NCBI GenBank assembly: GCA_956465555.1 | Contig: OY101128.1 | Span: 186,001 to 250,000, forward strand | Reading direction: 5' to 3' | Source of the DNA: Nitzschia sp. pyKryTriq1 | Lineage: Eukaryota; Bacillariophyta; Bacillariophyceae; Bacillariales; Bacillariaceae | Length of the DNA stretch: 64,000 nt | Made by a program: the position numbers and the translations under genes | Notes under the pieces: generated by a model | What the model was told of the DNA's origin: nothing | The model's database searches: none | What the model saw: only the letters and a program-made list of their open reading frames with translations | Shown here: positions 1-10,667 of the stretch, one piece after another | How the letters are laid out: the number at the start of each line of letters is the position of its first letter | Position numbering within the stretch: the stretch's first letter is position 1

Positions 1-1389
1 AGTCACATACTCTGGCATGATGTACATCATGAGATAAAAATACGTACCCAAATCAATGGCCGATACGGCCAATCGTCCATCACTGGTGGTAGCACAAGTG
101 ACTCCGGCCCAATCGCATTCTTCGGCACCCGACAACCATCTCGTCCAGGGAATGGGTTCGAACTGAATTTCTCCATTGGGCAATTTTCGAATCGCCTTTT
201 GATAGATACAATCTTCTGCCTCGTAATTGGGTCGAAGCGGATTGCAGGACAACCATCTTTGTCTTCCATTATTCGTCGTGGCATACCATAAAAAGACCAA
301 AAGATAACGTTGAATATAATCCAACTCTTCTTCTGTATAGTCGTCAGCATTATTTTGTAACTGTCGACCGTGACGGAAAGAATATCTTCTTCGTGCTTGT
401 GTGACACGGGAGGGATCTCGAAAGAGCATCCACTGCGCAGCTTCGTAGTACGGTGTCGCTTCTTGATAGACGACATCTCCCACCACCGTTTCCCACAAGG
501 CCAAGAGTTCTTCGTCTTCGGGACCGAGTGGGATGGGAGCAAAGGTCGGAACGGCACTGGGATAGGGAGTCATTGTGGGAGACAGGGTCGGCTCATCTTC
601 GAACGGTTTGGCGATTCCGAGACCTGTGCCAATGGTAATGGCAGCCAAGGCAATAAATATGAGAATACCCATCGTCACTAGCCCTCCGATGGAACTCAAA
701 AATTGATCTTCTTTGGCTTCTTCCACTTTCTCGGCCTTTTCTTTCAAGCCCGAAGGAGCCCGGACCAGCGGTTCTTGACCTGCTCGAGAAGAGGACGTCG
801 TCTTTGTTGTTGTCACTGGAGCTTGTTCGGGTTCTTCGGGAGGCGACGGAGCCTTTTTTTGAGACGACATCATGGTTCCTTGTTCATAGTCTTCATCGTA
901 AGTGGGCGGGCTCGGGGGCCGTGTTCCTTCTGGATCTCTGGAACGAGTTGAAGGTTCCTCGTCATCACCGCGTCGTACGACGGGCGCGGCACTGGGAAAG
1001 CCGCTCGCATCGACCGCAATTTCCTCTTCTTCGGTTTCGTTGGTAAAGTAGGTTTCTTCTTCTTCCGACTCGTCGTCTTCGTCGTCTTCGACAATTTCTT
1101 CTTCATAGCTCTCATCATCATCTTCTTCTACAACGACTTCTTCGGTTTCTTCTTCCTCCACCATTTTCTTGTCGTCATCTTCGGAATCCGTATTCCAGTT
1201 TTGGGCTGGCTGCTGCTGCTGCTGCTGCTGGTTGGCCGTAGATGTTGCGCCGCCAGTTTCGACATCACCACCGCCACCGCCAGCACCGAGAGCCGAAGAA
1301 GAAGAATCTTCGTTGGTGGACGATGATGGTGGCGGTGGCAAATCACTCGAAGACGATGATACCTGCGACGGATCATCATCGTCGTTCAT
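1..1389 (-). CDS. LRR-type single-pass membrane protein, N-terminal part (gene runs off the window)
   Basis: The frame is open from the ATG at 1389 to the window edge. An exon probably ends at 48, where a GTACGT donor begins at 47. Residues 1-230 are low complexity and very acidic, with a poly-Gln run and long Glu/Asp tracts. A hydrophobic helix lies at about 233-255. The outer segment then carries a Thr/Pro linker, the motif RWLSC, and WLSGAEECDWAGVTC, the cap that precedes the first leucine-rich repeat in diatom LRR proteins. The LRRs must lie beyond the window. The same architecture, cap motif and intron position recur in the gene at 10668-14885. With no signal peptide and an internal helix, type II topology (N-terminus inside) is inferred. 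Role unknown, probably cell-surface recognition or adhesion. Confidence 0.8.
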   Translation of the reverse strand, partial: MNDDDDPSQVSSSSSDLPPPPSSSTNEDSSSSALGAGGGGGDVETGGATSTANQQQQQQQPAQNWNTDSEDDDKKMVEEEETEEVVVEEDDDESYEEEIVEDDEDDESEEEETYFTNETEEEEIAVDASGFPSAAPVVRRGDDEEPSTRSRDPEGTRPPSPPTYDEDYEQGTMMSSQKKAPSPPEEPEQAPVTTTKTTSSSRAGQEPLVRAPSGLKEKAEKVEEAKEDQFLSSIGGLVTMGILIFIALAAITIGTGLGIAKPFEDEPTLSPTMTPYPSAVPTFAPIPLGPEDEELLALWETVVGDVVYQEATPYYEAAQWMLFRDPSRVTQARRRYSFRHGRQLQNNADDYTEEELDYIQRYLLVFLWYATTNNGRQRWLSCNPLRPNYEAEDCIYQKAIRKLPNGEIQFEPIPWTRWLSGAEECDWAGVTCATTSDGRLAVSAIDLGTYFYLMMYIMPEYVT

Positions 1390-1465
1390 GGTTTGATAGG
1401 CACCGCCAGCGGTCTTTCCAAACACCATATTTCGGTAACAATGTCTGATTTACTATCTATCTATC

Positions 1466-1501
<36 letters not shown>

Positions 1502-2128
1502 TCCCGGTAGTAGTATTAGGATATGGTGATGTTGTTGACACCACTGCACTACTATACAAAGAATACAAGTTGCTGCTGTTCTCCTTGGCCTCTCACCAGC
1601 TACAGTAGAACTACTAGTACTAGCGATGAATCAAAATGGAATGGAACTGACCACACAGCACAACTACTACTGCTAGTAGTAGTAGTCTACTAGTCGAGTA
1701 GTAGCAATAGAAGAGTGCGTCTCTCTCGGAAGTTGTTGTGTGTTGTGTGTCTTGGTTCTTATTGTATTCTATTATTTTTGTGGAACAAGTCGTATCAAAA
1801 AATTGGCTCGACTAAATCGGCAATAAGGGTGCGCCACAATCGAGCCGGCCGGGCGCGAAAAAAGATACGATTGTCGTGGTACGTATTGACGGACAGACGG
1901 ACGGCTAGATGGAGACCGGCTGGCTGGCGCGGTGAGGCCGGCGGCCCCCGCACCACCTACTGGTAGAATACCGGACGCGACCGAAAAAGCATGACAGAAA
2001 ATACGATCTTCTTCTTTCTTTTTCTCAACAACTTCTTTTTCTTTTCTGCGACCATGATGATGCTGATGCGGTGATTGAAGCCCAGAGAGCGCATCCTGGT
2101 ACGAACTAGACGGCGTACTGCCATTCCA
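1390..2128. other. Gene-free divergent intergenic region with CTTT microsatellite
   Basis: The region lies between the divergent LRR gene (-) and ankyrin gene (+), so it should hold both promoters. It has a CTTT run at 1467-1503 and clusters of TAGTAG around 1610-1700. I see no gene or RNA in it. An ATG cluster at 2054 is closed by a stop after six codons. Confidence 0.6.
1467..1503. repeat. (CTTT)n microsatellite
   Basis: About nine perfect CTTT units lie some 80 bp upstream of the LRR gene start. Confidence 0.95.
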
Positions 2129-3781
2129 ATGTCGACTCCAACAACAGCGACATCCAGTAGTTCTGATACGCCTACGCATACGCCTACGCATTATTTGATG
2201 AATCATCATCCTTCTGGCGGCGGCGGTCCTCGTCGTCGTGCTGGTCGTGCGGACTGCTGCTGGGATCGACTGTTGGTGGCGTGTCAAAAGGGAGATTTAG
2301 AATCCGTCCGAAGTTTGGTGGAAGATGAAGGCGTCTCCGTGAATCATTCCAATGTCATTCGACAATCGGCCTTGCACATTTGTGCTTGGTGGGCCCGTAC
2401 CGATTGCTTACAATATTTGCTCGAGTATCGTGGTCAACAAGGTAATACTGCTGGTAGCGATGGTATTTGTGATGATGGAAATGATGGTGTTGGTTCTGCT
2501 GGCGCCAATGTGAATGCGAAAAATACCATGACGGGGGCGACACCCTTGCATTGCAGTCTCCAATCGAGTCCGGCCGCCTTGGTCAAATCGGCACGATTGG
2601 CGTGTATCCGACTGCTGTTGGAACATGGTGCGGATCCGACCGAAGGGGACATGTCGGGACGGACAGCCTTGGAATATTTGGACGACGATGATATCGATCG
2701 AGCCGATATCATGGCGATATTTGAGGAAAGGAGTAGTCTTCAACAAAGACCCGCGATATTCACAGCCATTGCGGAACGAGATTTGGAAATGTTCGACCAA
2801 TCAATAGTATTACACGAAACCGACCAAGAGGGAAGGACACCAGGGGAACTCCTGTTTCAAGGCCAGACTCCACTCTTAAAATTGATTTCGGATTGGTGTC
2901 ATAACAGCGTTGTTGATGTTGTTGATGAGGATGAGAATGAGAATGAGAATGGTGCTGAGAAGGAGTCGTGTACGCATACTATCAACGACCCATTTTACAA
3001 GGCGGCAGTCAATAAACTCTTGGAACGACTCGTCGTCATCCTGGACGAAAGTGAAAGTACGAGTTTCGGAGCTGCTTCAACTTCTTCGTGGCTCTGTGCA
3101 AGAACAACTACAACCACATCAACAACCACATCAACCACTAGTAGGAGCGACAAGGAAAATGCGGAGGAAGGAACTGCCATGGATATACTATGTCGTGCCA
3201 TAGTGGAGCGCTACAAGCAGCTTCAAACATCATTACAGGATGATCCCACTGGACTGTTGCAGGATTGGTGCTCGACTGTCGATCAAATCGTCTCGATTTC
3301 GGCCATGCTAATGACAAAGCAGCAACAACAGCAACAGCAGCAGCAGGACGAGTCGTCTAGGCAACAACAACCACAACCACAACCACAACTCTACACGTTT
3401 GCTACCCAAGCTCATTGGCTCGACATTGCTCGCCGCAACTACATGGAACTGGCCGTGAAATTTAGCGAATCATCATGGAAGATATCTATCCATGGTGTGA
3501 CTAATCGGCAAGGTATGACCCCCTTGCATTTTGCCGCCCGGTCGGGGCATGTTCAAATGGTGCAATATCTACTACTTTCCTACGCCTTGTCCGTCGTAGA
3601 AGCAGTAGATGGTGATGGTGATGGTGATGATGATGATGATGATGATGATCATTCCTCTCCTTCTTGGTGCGACTTGTTGACACATCATGTCGATCAACGA
3701 GGACAAACCGCACTCCAAGCAGCCCAAGTCAATGGACATGATGAAATTGTACAATTGCTACAAAAGTATGGTGCTGCGTAG
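2129..3781 (+). CDS. Ankyrin-repeat protein
   Basis: A 550-residue protein from the first ATG of the open frame; the frame extends further upstream without an ATG. N-terminal ankyrin-like units include SALHICAWWARTDCLQYLL and TPLHCSL with CIRLLLEHGADPTEGD. A C-terminal pair contains GMTPLHFAARSGHVQMVQYL and QTALQAAQVNGHDEIVQLLQ. The middle (about 270-440) is low complexity with Asp/Glu, Ser/Thr and Gln runs, and an Asp run interrupts the last ankyrin pair. No catalytic domain, signal peptide or membrane helix is visible. Ankyrin repeats usually bind other proteins, so a soluble scaffold is inferred; the partner is unknown. The gene has no intron and is divergent from the LRR gene. Confidence 0.85.
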   Translation: MSTPTTATSSSSDTPTHTPTHYLMNHHPSGGGGPRRRAGRADCCWDRLLVACQKGDLESVRSLVEDEGVSVNHSNVIRQSALHICAWWARTDCLQYLLEYRGQQGNTAGSDGICDDGNDGVGSAGANVNAKNTMTGATPLHCSLQSSPAALVKSARLACIRLLLEHGADPTEGDMSGRTALEYLDDDDIDRADIMAIFEERSSLQQRPAIFTAIAERDLEMFDQSIVLHETDQEGRTPGELLFQGQTPLLKLISDWCHNSVVDVVDEDENENENGAEKESCTHTINDPFYKAAVNKLLERLVVILDESESTSFGAASTSSWLCARTTTTTSTTTSTTSRSDKENAEEGTAMDILCRAIVERYKQLQTSLQDDPTGLLQDWCSTVDQIVSISAMLMTKQQQQQQQQQDESSRQQQPQPQPQLYTFATQAHWLDIARRNYMELAVKFSESSWKISIHGVTNRQGMTPLHFAARSGHVQMVQYLLLSYALSVVEAVDGDGDGDDDDDDDDHSSPSWCDLLTHHVDQRGQTALQAAQVNGHDEIVQLLQKYGAA

Positions 3782-3983
3782 ACTCTACTCTCTACTATAG
3801 AGACTTGTGGTGGATTGGATTTTCGAAAGTCGAGTGAGTAGGTCGCGTCACGTAGTGCAACTGCCTGTACTGTACTCTCATAGTCTACCAGTATGTAGCT
3901 GCAAACTTCACTAGCACAGTAGATGAAGTATTACAGCAGCATGCTTTACATGCCACATTCAATTATTTGTTATACAGTACTTT

Positions 3984-6293
3984 TTACAATATAATAGCGT
4001 CTTCGACACCGCAATCACATATATCCACGGAGGCTGCCTGCAAGGGAGCGCAAAAGTCCGCGGGGATTTGTCCACCTGCAGCAACGTTTTCCAAGGCTCC
4101 ACACGAGATAGTACTGATTCCAGGAAAACCAGCCCCGGTAACGTCCAAGACACCATCCGGGTTGCGGACAACACCCTCGGCACAAACGGTACAAGGTACC
4201 GGTAGTAGAGGCTCAGCATCAGTAGGGGGGACAGCATCCCCGTCTTCTGCTACTACCACATCACCGCAATCGCAGGTAGTTAATGAGGCTTCCTGCAAGG
4301 GAGCGCAAAACTCGGCGGGGATTTGTCCACCTGCAGCAACGTTTTCCAAGGCTCCACACGATATAGTCTCGATTCCTGGAAAGCCAGCCGTGGACACGTC
4401 CAAGACGCCATCCGGGTTGCGCACCTCACCTTTGGCACAGACGGTACAAGGTAAAGGCTGAGGGGGAGAGGTAACGGCGGCATCTTCTTGCACCACCACA
4501 TCACAACCACACGGTTCGGCTGCGGCAGCTTGGAGAGCGGGGCATACGGTCTCGTTGACTGCTCCAGACGCGGCAAAAGACTCCAAAGCAATACAGCTAT
4601 AGATTCCTCCCGCAAAGTCAATTTGACCGGCGGGATTCGTAATCTCTTCCAAGGAACTGCTGCAAACGGGGCAAGAAAATACGACATCATCAGGGGAAAT
4701 ATTAATAACGCCATCTCCTCCACCGCCGCCTCCCGATGTATCCGGAGCAATGGCGTCTCCTTCTACTACACCACAATCGCAAGTAGTCACCGATGCTTCT
4801 TGCAATTGGGCACAGAACTCGGCAGGAATGAGTCCACCGTCAGCAAAGTTGTTCAAGGCGCCACAGGAAACCTCGTTGATTCCTGGAAAGCCAGCCGTGG
4901 ACACGTCCAACACACCATCGGGGTTGCGGACAACACCCTCGGCACAGACGGTACAAGTAGGCGGCGGCAAGGCTTCATCGCCTCCGGTACTAGGATTGGA
5001 ATCACCACCGGTTTCATCAGGTACTACTGCACAACCACATTCGTCAACCGCAGCCTCTTGCAACATATCACAAAAGGTATCTGGGATTTGTCCATTCTGA
5101 GCAAAGGCGTCCAATTGACCGCAGCTGAGTTCATCAATACCCGGAAATCCAGCGGACGTGACATTCAAGACAGCTTCTGGACTTCCAACCACACCACCGC
5201 CCGGGCAAACCGAACAGAGCGGCGCTTCTTTCGCGGCTTCTCCTCCTTCGTCGCTAGTATTATTATTATTATTACTCGTATCAGTGCCATTTCCAGCTAC
5301 ACAGTCACATCCGTCAACCGCAGCCTCTTGTAACATGTCACAAAAGGTATCTGGGATTTGTCCATTCTGAGCAAAGGTGTCCAATTGCCCGCAGCTGAGT
5401 TCATCAATACCCGGAAATCCAGCGGACGTGACATTCAAGACAGCTTCTGGCGTACCCACCACACCACCGTCCGGACAAACCGAGCAGGGCGGCGCTTCCT
5501 TCGCTGCTTCATCAGTACCAGAAGTAGTGACATTCATTGCTCCACCACAATCACACTCGGTAACAGAGGCTTCTTGTAAGAGAGGACAAAAGGTATCCGG
5601 AATTTGTCCATTCTTGGCAAACATGTCCAGTTGACCACAGGTCAGTGTGTCAATACCCGGAAAGCCCGCCGAGGATACATCCAAAATGCCATCCGGATTG
5701 CGAACCACACCTCCTTGAGCACATACTGTACAAACAGCAGCATCTGCATCGCCATCCCCTACACTTTGACATCCACAAATGCCTCTTGCCGAGGCCTGCA
5801 ACAGAGTGCACTGATTTTCGGTAAATTCTCCATCCAAGGCTCGTATGGCCAATTCCGCACATGTGGGTCGGCCACCCACAACTTCGACAATGGCATTCGG
5901 ATTGGTAACGGCACTATCCTCTCCACAAAGAAAGCACGTGAATCCTCCGTTGGTGGGATTCGGAGGCACCGCCATCGCGGGTGCCAATGTGGGTGAACCA
6001 ATGGGAGAGGATTTTGCAGCGTCATTATTATCGTCACTACGATTGTCATAGGCAGCATAGATGCCGTATCCAATTCCGGACGCCAACAAGACTACCAAAC
6101 ACACCAAAAGGGCCAACAACATGTCGGAAGGAGTGTAGTACCCTTCATCCACAATATCGACATATTCGATAATTTCGATTTCGACATCTTCATCATCATC
6201 GTTTTCGTCATCAAACAAGTCTTCGACGGTGATTTGTCCATCGTCGTCATCGTCAGCATCTTTTGTGGACTTTTGTGGTTGAGGATCGGCCAT
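3984..6293 (-). CDS. Type II membrane protein with eight six-cysteine repeats
   Basis: A 769-residue protein in one exon. Residues 1-50 are an acidic cytoplasmic tail and 58-81 a membrane helix. The rest is eight tandem units of about 60-66 residues plus linkers. Each unit follows C-x2-C, then in most units a variant of NPDGVLDV and AGFPGI, a central C, GQIPxxFC, LQxA, and a final C-x-C. Six cysteines per unit suggest a disulphide-stabilised ectodomain. Units 3 and 4 are nearly identical, and units 7 and 8 are close, so duplication was recent or the copies are homogenised. Units 1 and 6 are the most diverged. I recognise no named family and no enzyme motif. Convergent with the ankyrin gene and next to LRR membrane genes; a surface or wall-associated role is inferred. 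Confidence 0.85.
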   Translation of the reverse strand: MADPQPQKSTKDADDDDDGQITVEDLFDDENDDDEDVEIEIIEYVDIVDEGYYTPSDMLLALLVCLVVLLASGIGYGIYAAYDNRSDDNNDAAKSSPIGSPTLAPAMAVPPNPTNGGFTCFLCGEDSAVTNPNAIVEVVGGRPTCAELAIRALDGEFTENQCTLLQASARGICGCQSVGDGDADAAVCTVCAQGGVVRNPDGILDVSSAGFPGIDTLTCGQLDMFAKNGQIPDTFCPLLQEASVTECDCGGAMNVTTSGTDEAAKEAPPCSVCPDGGVVGTPEAVLNVTSAGFPGIDELSCGQLDTFAQNGQIPDTFCDMLQEAAVDGCDCVAGNGTDTSNNNNNTSDEGGEAAKEAPLCSVCPGGGVVGSPEAVLNVTSAGFPGIDELSCGQLDAFAQNGQIPDTFCDMLQEAAVDECGCAVVPDETGGDSNPSTGGDEALPPPTCTVCAEGVVRNPDGVLDVSTAGFPGINEVSCGALNNFADGGLIPAEFCAQLQEASVTTCDCGVVEGDAIAPDTSGGGGGGDGVINISPDDVVFSCPVCSSSLEEITNPAGQIDFAGGIYSCIALESFAASGAVNETVCPALQAAAAEPCGCDVVVQEDAAVTSPPQPLPCTVCAKGEVRNPDGVLDVSTAGFPGIETISCGALENVAAGGQIPAEFCAPLQEASLTTCDCGDVVVAEDGDAVPPTDAEPLLPVPCTVCAEGVVRNPDGVLDVTGAGFPGISTISCGALENVAAGGQIPADFCAPLQAASVDICDCGVEDAIIL

Positions 6294-7321
6294 GGTGCTG
6301 GTGCTGGTGCTGGTGCTGCTGGCTGATGGGTGATGGGTGATGATGTTCTTCTTTCTGCGGTCTTCTCTTTGTTCGAAGAACGGGGTACTATTCGTAGCTC
6401 GATTAATACTCCAGCAGGGAAGTAGATATAGAGATCCAAGAGGTTTGCAGTATGATACCGACCGTACAAGTAATGGTGAAAGCCCAAGAACAGGTTTTGC
6501 TTCACTTCGCTCGTAGAGTAGATCTTTCGATATCGCTGTTGAAAGAGAGAGAGGCGGAGAGATACCGGTTTGTCTACCGGTACTCTACGGTAGTAGTAGT
6601 AGTCTACTACGAGTATTCCTCAATGAAGGAACTTCGTACTGCTGTAATAATAATTTATACTTCGCGGTTTTTGGCGCTATCTGTCACATACCGGCGGTAC
6701 AGTACAGTAACTCGCACAAAACACATGATGCACACACCACTACCGGAAGCACGCGTGAAAAGATCTGATGTTTTCGTCGGCCCGTCCATGTATCATCGCG
6801 TAAATTCAATGTGCATCTCTTTTATTATCGTGCCAATTTATTTCGCATCTCTTTTATTATCGTGCCAATTTATTTCGCATGCGAAATTTTTTGGCCAAAG
6901 TCACGTCTAAATACCATAAATTTGGAGGGCCTATGTATGACTTTCTGCGAACTTTAACGGACGGACGGACAAATGAGGTATACTTTATTACTGCGGTACA
7001 TGGTTTGGGTCCAATCCAATCAGTCAAAGCAGTGACGTGGTCAGCAGTTTATTTCGCGGGCGCAAAAGAAGAAGAAACATCGCGCATCTCCTTCTTTTGG
7101 CTCTTGATTATTTTGCTGCTAGTGTAGAGCTGAACATCACAACTTCATTCGTTCCTTCTAATACTCTTGCATCATCGCGTCGACGAGGAGAATACAGCAG
7201 ATCAAACCCTTATTCTTCCTTCCGAAACCCCAAGCGCAGAGATCGGCCTCCAAGGCAGAAGAAATACTTCAGAAGCTAGTAGTATAGCGAGCTGCTTCAT
7301 TCTCGGATCTCTCCCTCCCGG
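6294..7321. other. Gene-free divergent intergenic region
   Basis: About 1 kb between the cysteine-repeat gene (-) and the mitochondrial kinase gene (+). It holds GTAGTAG-rich stretches, two CCGGT-containing words near 6565-6580 and an exact 32-bp tandem duplication at 6813-6876. The short open frames here have no recognisable composition or motif. Promoters for both genes are expected but no element is clear. Confidence 0.5.
6813..6876. repeat. Exact 32-bp tandem duplication
   Basis: The unit beginning GCATCTCTTTTATTATCG and ending TTTATTTC occurs twice head to tail, at 6813-6844 and 6845-6876, with no mismatch. The next bases (GCAT) begin a third copy that then diverges. Confidence 0.95.
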
Positions 7322-9205
7322 ATGATCTCGGATCGGATCCTTGGTTGGAGGATGTCATCGTCATTGAGACTACTTTGGGGGACCCGCAGCAGCACCCATG
7401 GTCGTCGTTGGGATTTGTTGTTGCTGGCCCGTAGTCGCCCCAATTCACCTGATGTATCATCAGTATCAGCATCGGCATTGTTCCAACAAATACGGCGGTT
7501 TATTTCCCCATCAATTTCTTCTTCTTCTTCATGTCTAATATCCAACCACCTTGACCATGATGGTGATGCCTCCTCCTTGTTTCGTACATCACCAACATCA
7601 TCCCCGCGGTATTCTTCTTTTTCTTCCTCCTCCTCCTCCTCGATCCGACGACGAGTATTCTCGAACGTGGCGGCAGCAGCAGCAGAAGAGCAGCAGGAAC
7701 AACCCGGAGGCGAAGAGCAACAGCAGCAGCCGACCCCAGAAATCCAAAAGTGGTCCAAACAACGATTAACCGAAACGACCCAAATCGAACAAATGAAACC
7801 CATCGTTGCCGATATAGCACTTCGTCTGGGACGACAATGGGACTTGCTGGACGAGTTACATACAATGGTTCATTCACTGCAACAAGAACATCAAGAACAA
7901 CAACAACAAGTACCTGGCAACACATCCGAGACAAGGCGACGACTCCAAATTTCACAAACCTTGGAACGTCTCGCTTCCAAAGAAATTCATAGTCTCAAAG
8001 TCTTGCACCGAGATACGCAACGCCAATGCCAACTCTTTTATCAAAACTTTCCAGAATCATCATCATCATCATCCCCATCCCCATCCTCCAAAATTTCTCC
8101 TCTCTTTCAACGACAACTCGGCCAAGCCTTCAAAGAAATTTATGCCCGGCATGCCTTGACGATTGAAACCATGGCGGAAATTGTGATTGATTTGAGAGGA
8201 ATTCTCATTGTAAGGAGCGATGAAGAATATGCACATAGTGATTCTTCAGAGGACGAGCAGCAGACCATGAATCAAGTCAAATCCATTGTGACGACCTTTT
8301 TGAAAAGTCGTTTACTGACGCAACTCTTGTGCGATCATATTGTCGATTGTACCATGCATCAGGAACGTAAACCTCATGGTGCCATTTCCGTAAACGTCAA
8401 TGTTGCCGAACTGGTTCAATCGGCAGCGACTGAGGCGCGTCATTTGGTCGAAGCCAATTTTATTTCTGTTGGCGGAGACGATCTTCATGACGACTACGAC
8501 TACAACTACGATGACTCACACAGCGACTCGGACGATGAGGATGTGCCACCGAAAACCATGATGAGAATCGCCGAAGAACCACCGGAACCGCCCCAAGTCT
8601 TGATAGAAGAAGAAGTATCTCGCGATAATATTACGGCAACGCTGGTACGACCTTGGCTTCAATACGCCTTGGTAGAATTGCTCAAGAACTCCTTGGCCAT
8701 TACCATGGAGCGGGATCGACGACCTACTCCCCATCATGACGAGGACGATGCCGAACACTCCTCTTCTTCTCCCTTTTGGCCAACCTATGTTCGTATTTAC
8801 GAAACAGATGAGCATGTCGTCATTCAACTTTTGGATCAAGGTGGCGGCTTTTTCTTCATGAATGATGATCATGATGACACAACGATGGCTTCCACAAAAG
8901 AACACAAGAAGAAGAAATTCATGAAAGATTGGTTTGAATTTGCCAATCGCAATGACAAGTGGGATCGAATGGATGAACAGCAAACCTATGCCATGGTCCG
9001 AAGTCCCATTCGGGGATTGGGGGTCGGATTGGCCTTGTCGAGATTGCATCTTCGACTCTTTGGAGGGGATTTGATTTTGGAAGATCGGCCAGCAGCAGAT
9101 GATAGTACCTTGGAAGGTCATGGATCGATGCAACTTCAGAGTGGAGTGACGGCGACGCTATTGTTGGCGAAGAATTTTGGAACGTTAGAAACTGACATCT
9201 ATTGA
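7322..9205 (+). CDS. Mitochondrial PDK/BCKDK-type protein kinase (GHKL ATPase)
   Basis: A 627-residue single-exon protein. The GHKL ATP-binding boxes are clear: N-box LVELLKNSLAI near residue 450, G1 box LLDQGGGFF near 505, and G2 box RGLGVGLALSRLHLRLFGGD near 565. The GLALSR...FGGDL form is typical of pyruvate dehydrogenase kinase and branched-chain 2-oxoacid dehydrogenase kinase, which phosphorylate the E1 subunit in the mitochondrial matrix. Upstream lies the helical BCDHK-type domain. The N-terminus is rich in Arg, Ser and Leu and suits a presequence. The second ATG at 7352 gives a cleaner presequence and may be the true start. An acidic insert precedes the N-box. Which of the two substrates is used cannot be told from the sequence. 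Confidence 0.85.
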   Translation: MISDRILGWRMSSSLRLLWGTRSSTHGRRWDLLLLARSRPNSPDVSSVSASALFQQIRRFISPSISSSSSCLISNHLDHDGDASSLFRTSPTSSPRYSSFSSSSSSSIRRRVFSNVAAAAAEEQQEQPGGEEQQQQPTPEIQKWSKQRLTETTQIEQMKPIVADIALRLGRQWDLLDELHTMVHSLQQEHQEQQQQVPGNTSETRRRLQISQTLERLASKEIHSLKVLHRDTQRQCQLFYQNFPESSSSSSPSPSSKISPLFQRQLGQAFKEIYARHALTIETMAEIVIDLRGILIVRSDEEYAHSDSSEDEQQTMNQVKSIVTTFLKSRLLTQLLCDHIVDCTMHQERKPHGAISVNVNVAELVQSAATEARHLVEANFISVGGDDLHDDYDYNYDDSHSDSDDEDVPPKTMMRIAEEPPEPPQVLIEEEVSRDNITATLVRPWLQYALVELLKNSLAITMERDRRPTPHHDEDDAEHSSSSPFWPTYVRIYETDEHVVIQLLDQGGGFFFMNDDHDDTTMASTKEHKKKKFMKDWFEFANRNDKWDRMDEQQTYAMVRSPIRGLGVGLALSRLHLRLFGGDLILEDRPAADDSTLEGHGSMQLQSGVTATLLLAKNFGTLETDIY

Positions 9206-10667
9206 AAATACTATTGAGAAATAGACGTTTGGCTTTGTTTGACTGCAATCAAATCGAGCATGATCCAAGTGACGATCCAGTAACTGGGAAAGAGTTTTGC
9301 AAGTGCACTTCTTTCGTCTTTTCTTCTTTCTTTTGGATGGTCGAATAAAATGGAGGCAAAACTCTACCACCAATCCAAATCAGCTTTGATCATGGCTACT
9401 AAACTGGTGTTCAGCGGTAACACCATACCAACAGGCTTGAGTCGTGATGGTACAACACTCGAATCATTCTTCGTCTACCAATCGAAGACAAGTCCACTTT
9501 GTACCGCCGTGGGGATGGTCGCACACTTTTAGTAGAAGATCATGATCGAACGACAGGCCAGGCCGTCTCATACAACATCATGTTGCCAAAGGAGTTTTCA
9601 TTGTTCCATGTTTTTAATTTAGAACATCGGCGTGGCTCTCTTTTCGAAGATTGTTATTTTTTGTCTCTGCAGGCGGCGGCGGCGGCGGTAATTCATTATG
9701 AGAATAATTCTTCATTCTGTCCACAACGACGACGCTATGATGAAGACAAAAGAGAATGTCATTGAGGTTTCGAAGCAGGCCTACCGCAAGCGCCAGCATC
9801 AAATTACTGCGAAAAGAAGACGATGCCATTGTTTGTTGTATTCTAATTCATACAACAAAACCAGTATCTTTGTTCGTTTGTGAGGTGGGGGCGGCTCTAG
9901 GTGGATGCCATCGATTGTTGCACGTGCAACGGAACAGGATTATTACCATGGTAAAAATTGTGAGTTGTGAGAGTGCTGGAATATTCTTACGGTACCATGG
10001 TAATAAGTGATCGCGCACCTCACTCTTCATCGCAAAAAGTGCGCGAAGTTCAAGTTGGTGATTTATTCTCTTCCTTCGACGACTGACGGACTTTAACGAT
10101 CGACGACTGCATCGAACCAAAAGTTGAAAATCCATCCCGCGCGAGCAGATTTACCATTAAGTATTTGCTGGCATAATCGAATTTATCATAGATGAGTGGG
10201 CTATTACATCTACTTTTGAAGCAAGATCGCCATAATTGATGAAATGTCAATGGGCACTAGTGGACGACCAATAATTATGGAACTCGAATGACCACAGGAT
10301 TATTGTTCGATGCATCATTTACCTGGTACAGTTGTGACTTATGTACTTGCACTGCCTCATGCACGTAGAAAGAATAGCGGGGTCTACGTGAAAGTAGAAA
10401 TCCTTCCAAAGTGGCCCAAATCCTGCGCACAGCGCACCACCACGCCGCGAGAAACAAAAGATGTAGCTAGCGAACGGTTCCGACCTTGTATTGTCTTCGT
10501 CACGCGTAAATTATCACGCAAAATGAATTCAAGTTTCGCTTAGCGGTGTGTGTGTTGTTCTGGTTGTTATTGTGGCTGTGAAGCATCACCAACAGAAATT
10601 GTGCGTCCCCTCTTTGGAACGACTTCTCTTTGTTGTGTGAAAGGTGCAACGCGTTGATAGGATCACA
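9206..10667. other. Gene-free intergenic region
   Basis: About 1.46 kb between two plus-strand genes. All frames are short (60-95 codons) and without recognisable motifs. A short imperfect inverted pair built on CCATGG lies at 9939-9954 and 9993-10007. No tRNA-like signals are seen. The stretch before 10668 should contain the promoter of the LRR gene. Confidence 0.5.

Noticed and set aside
9939-10007. Inverted pair around CCATGG as a small transposable element
   Set aside because: Arms are only about 14 bp, each itself palindromic at its core, with no target-site duplication; too weak to call.
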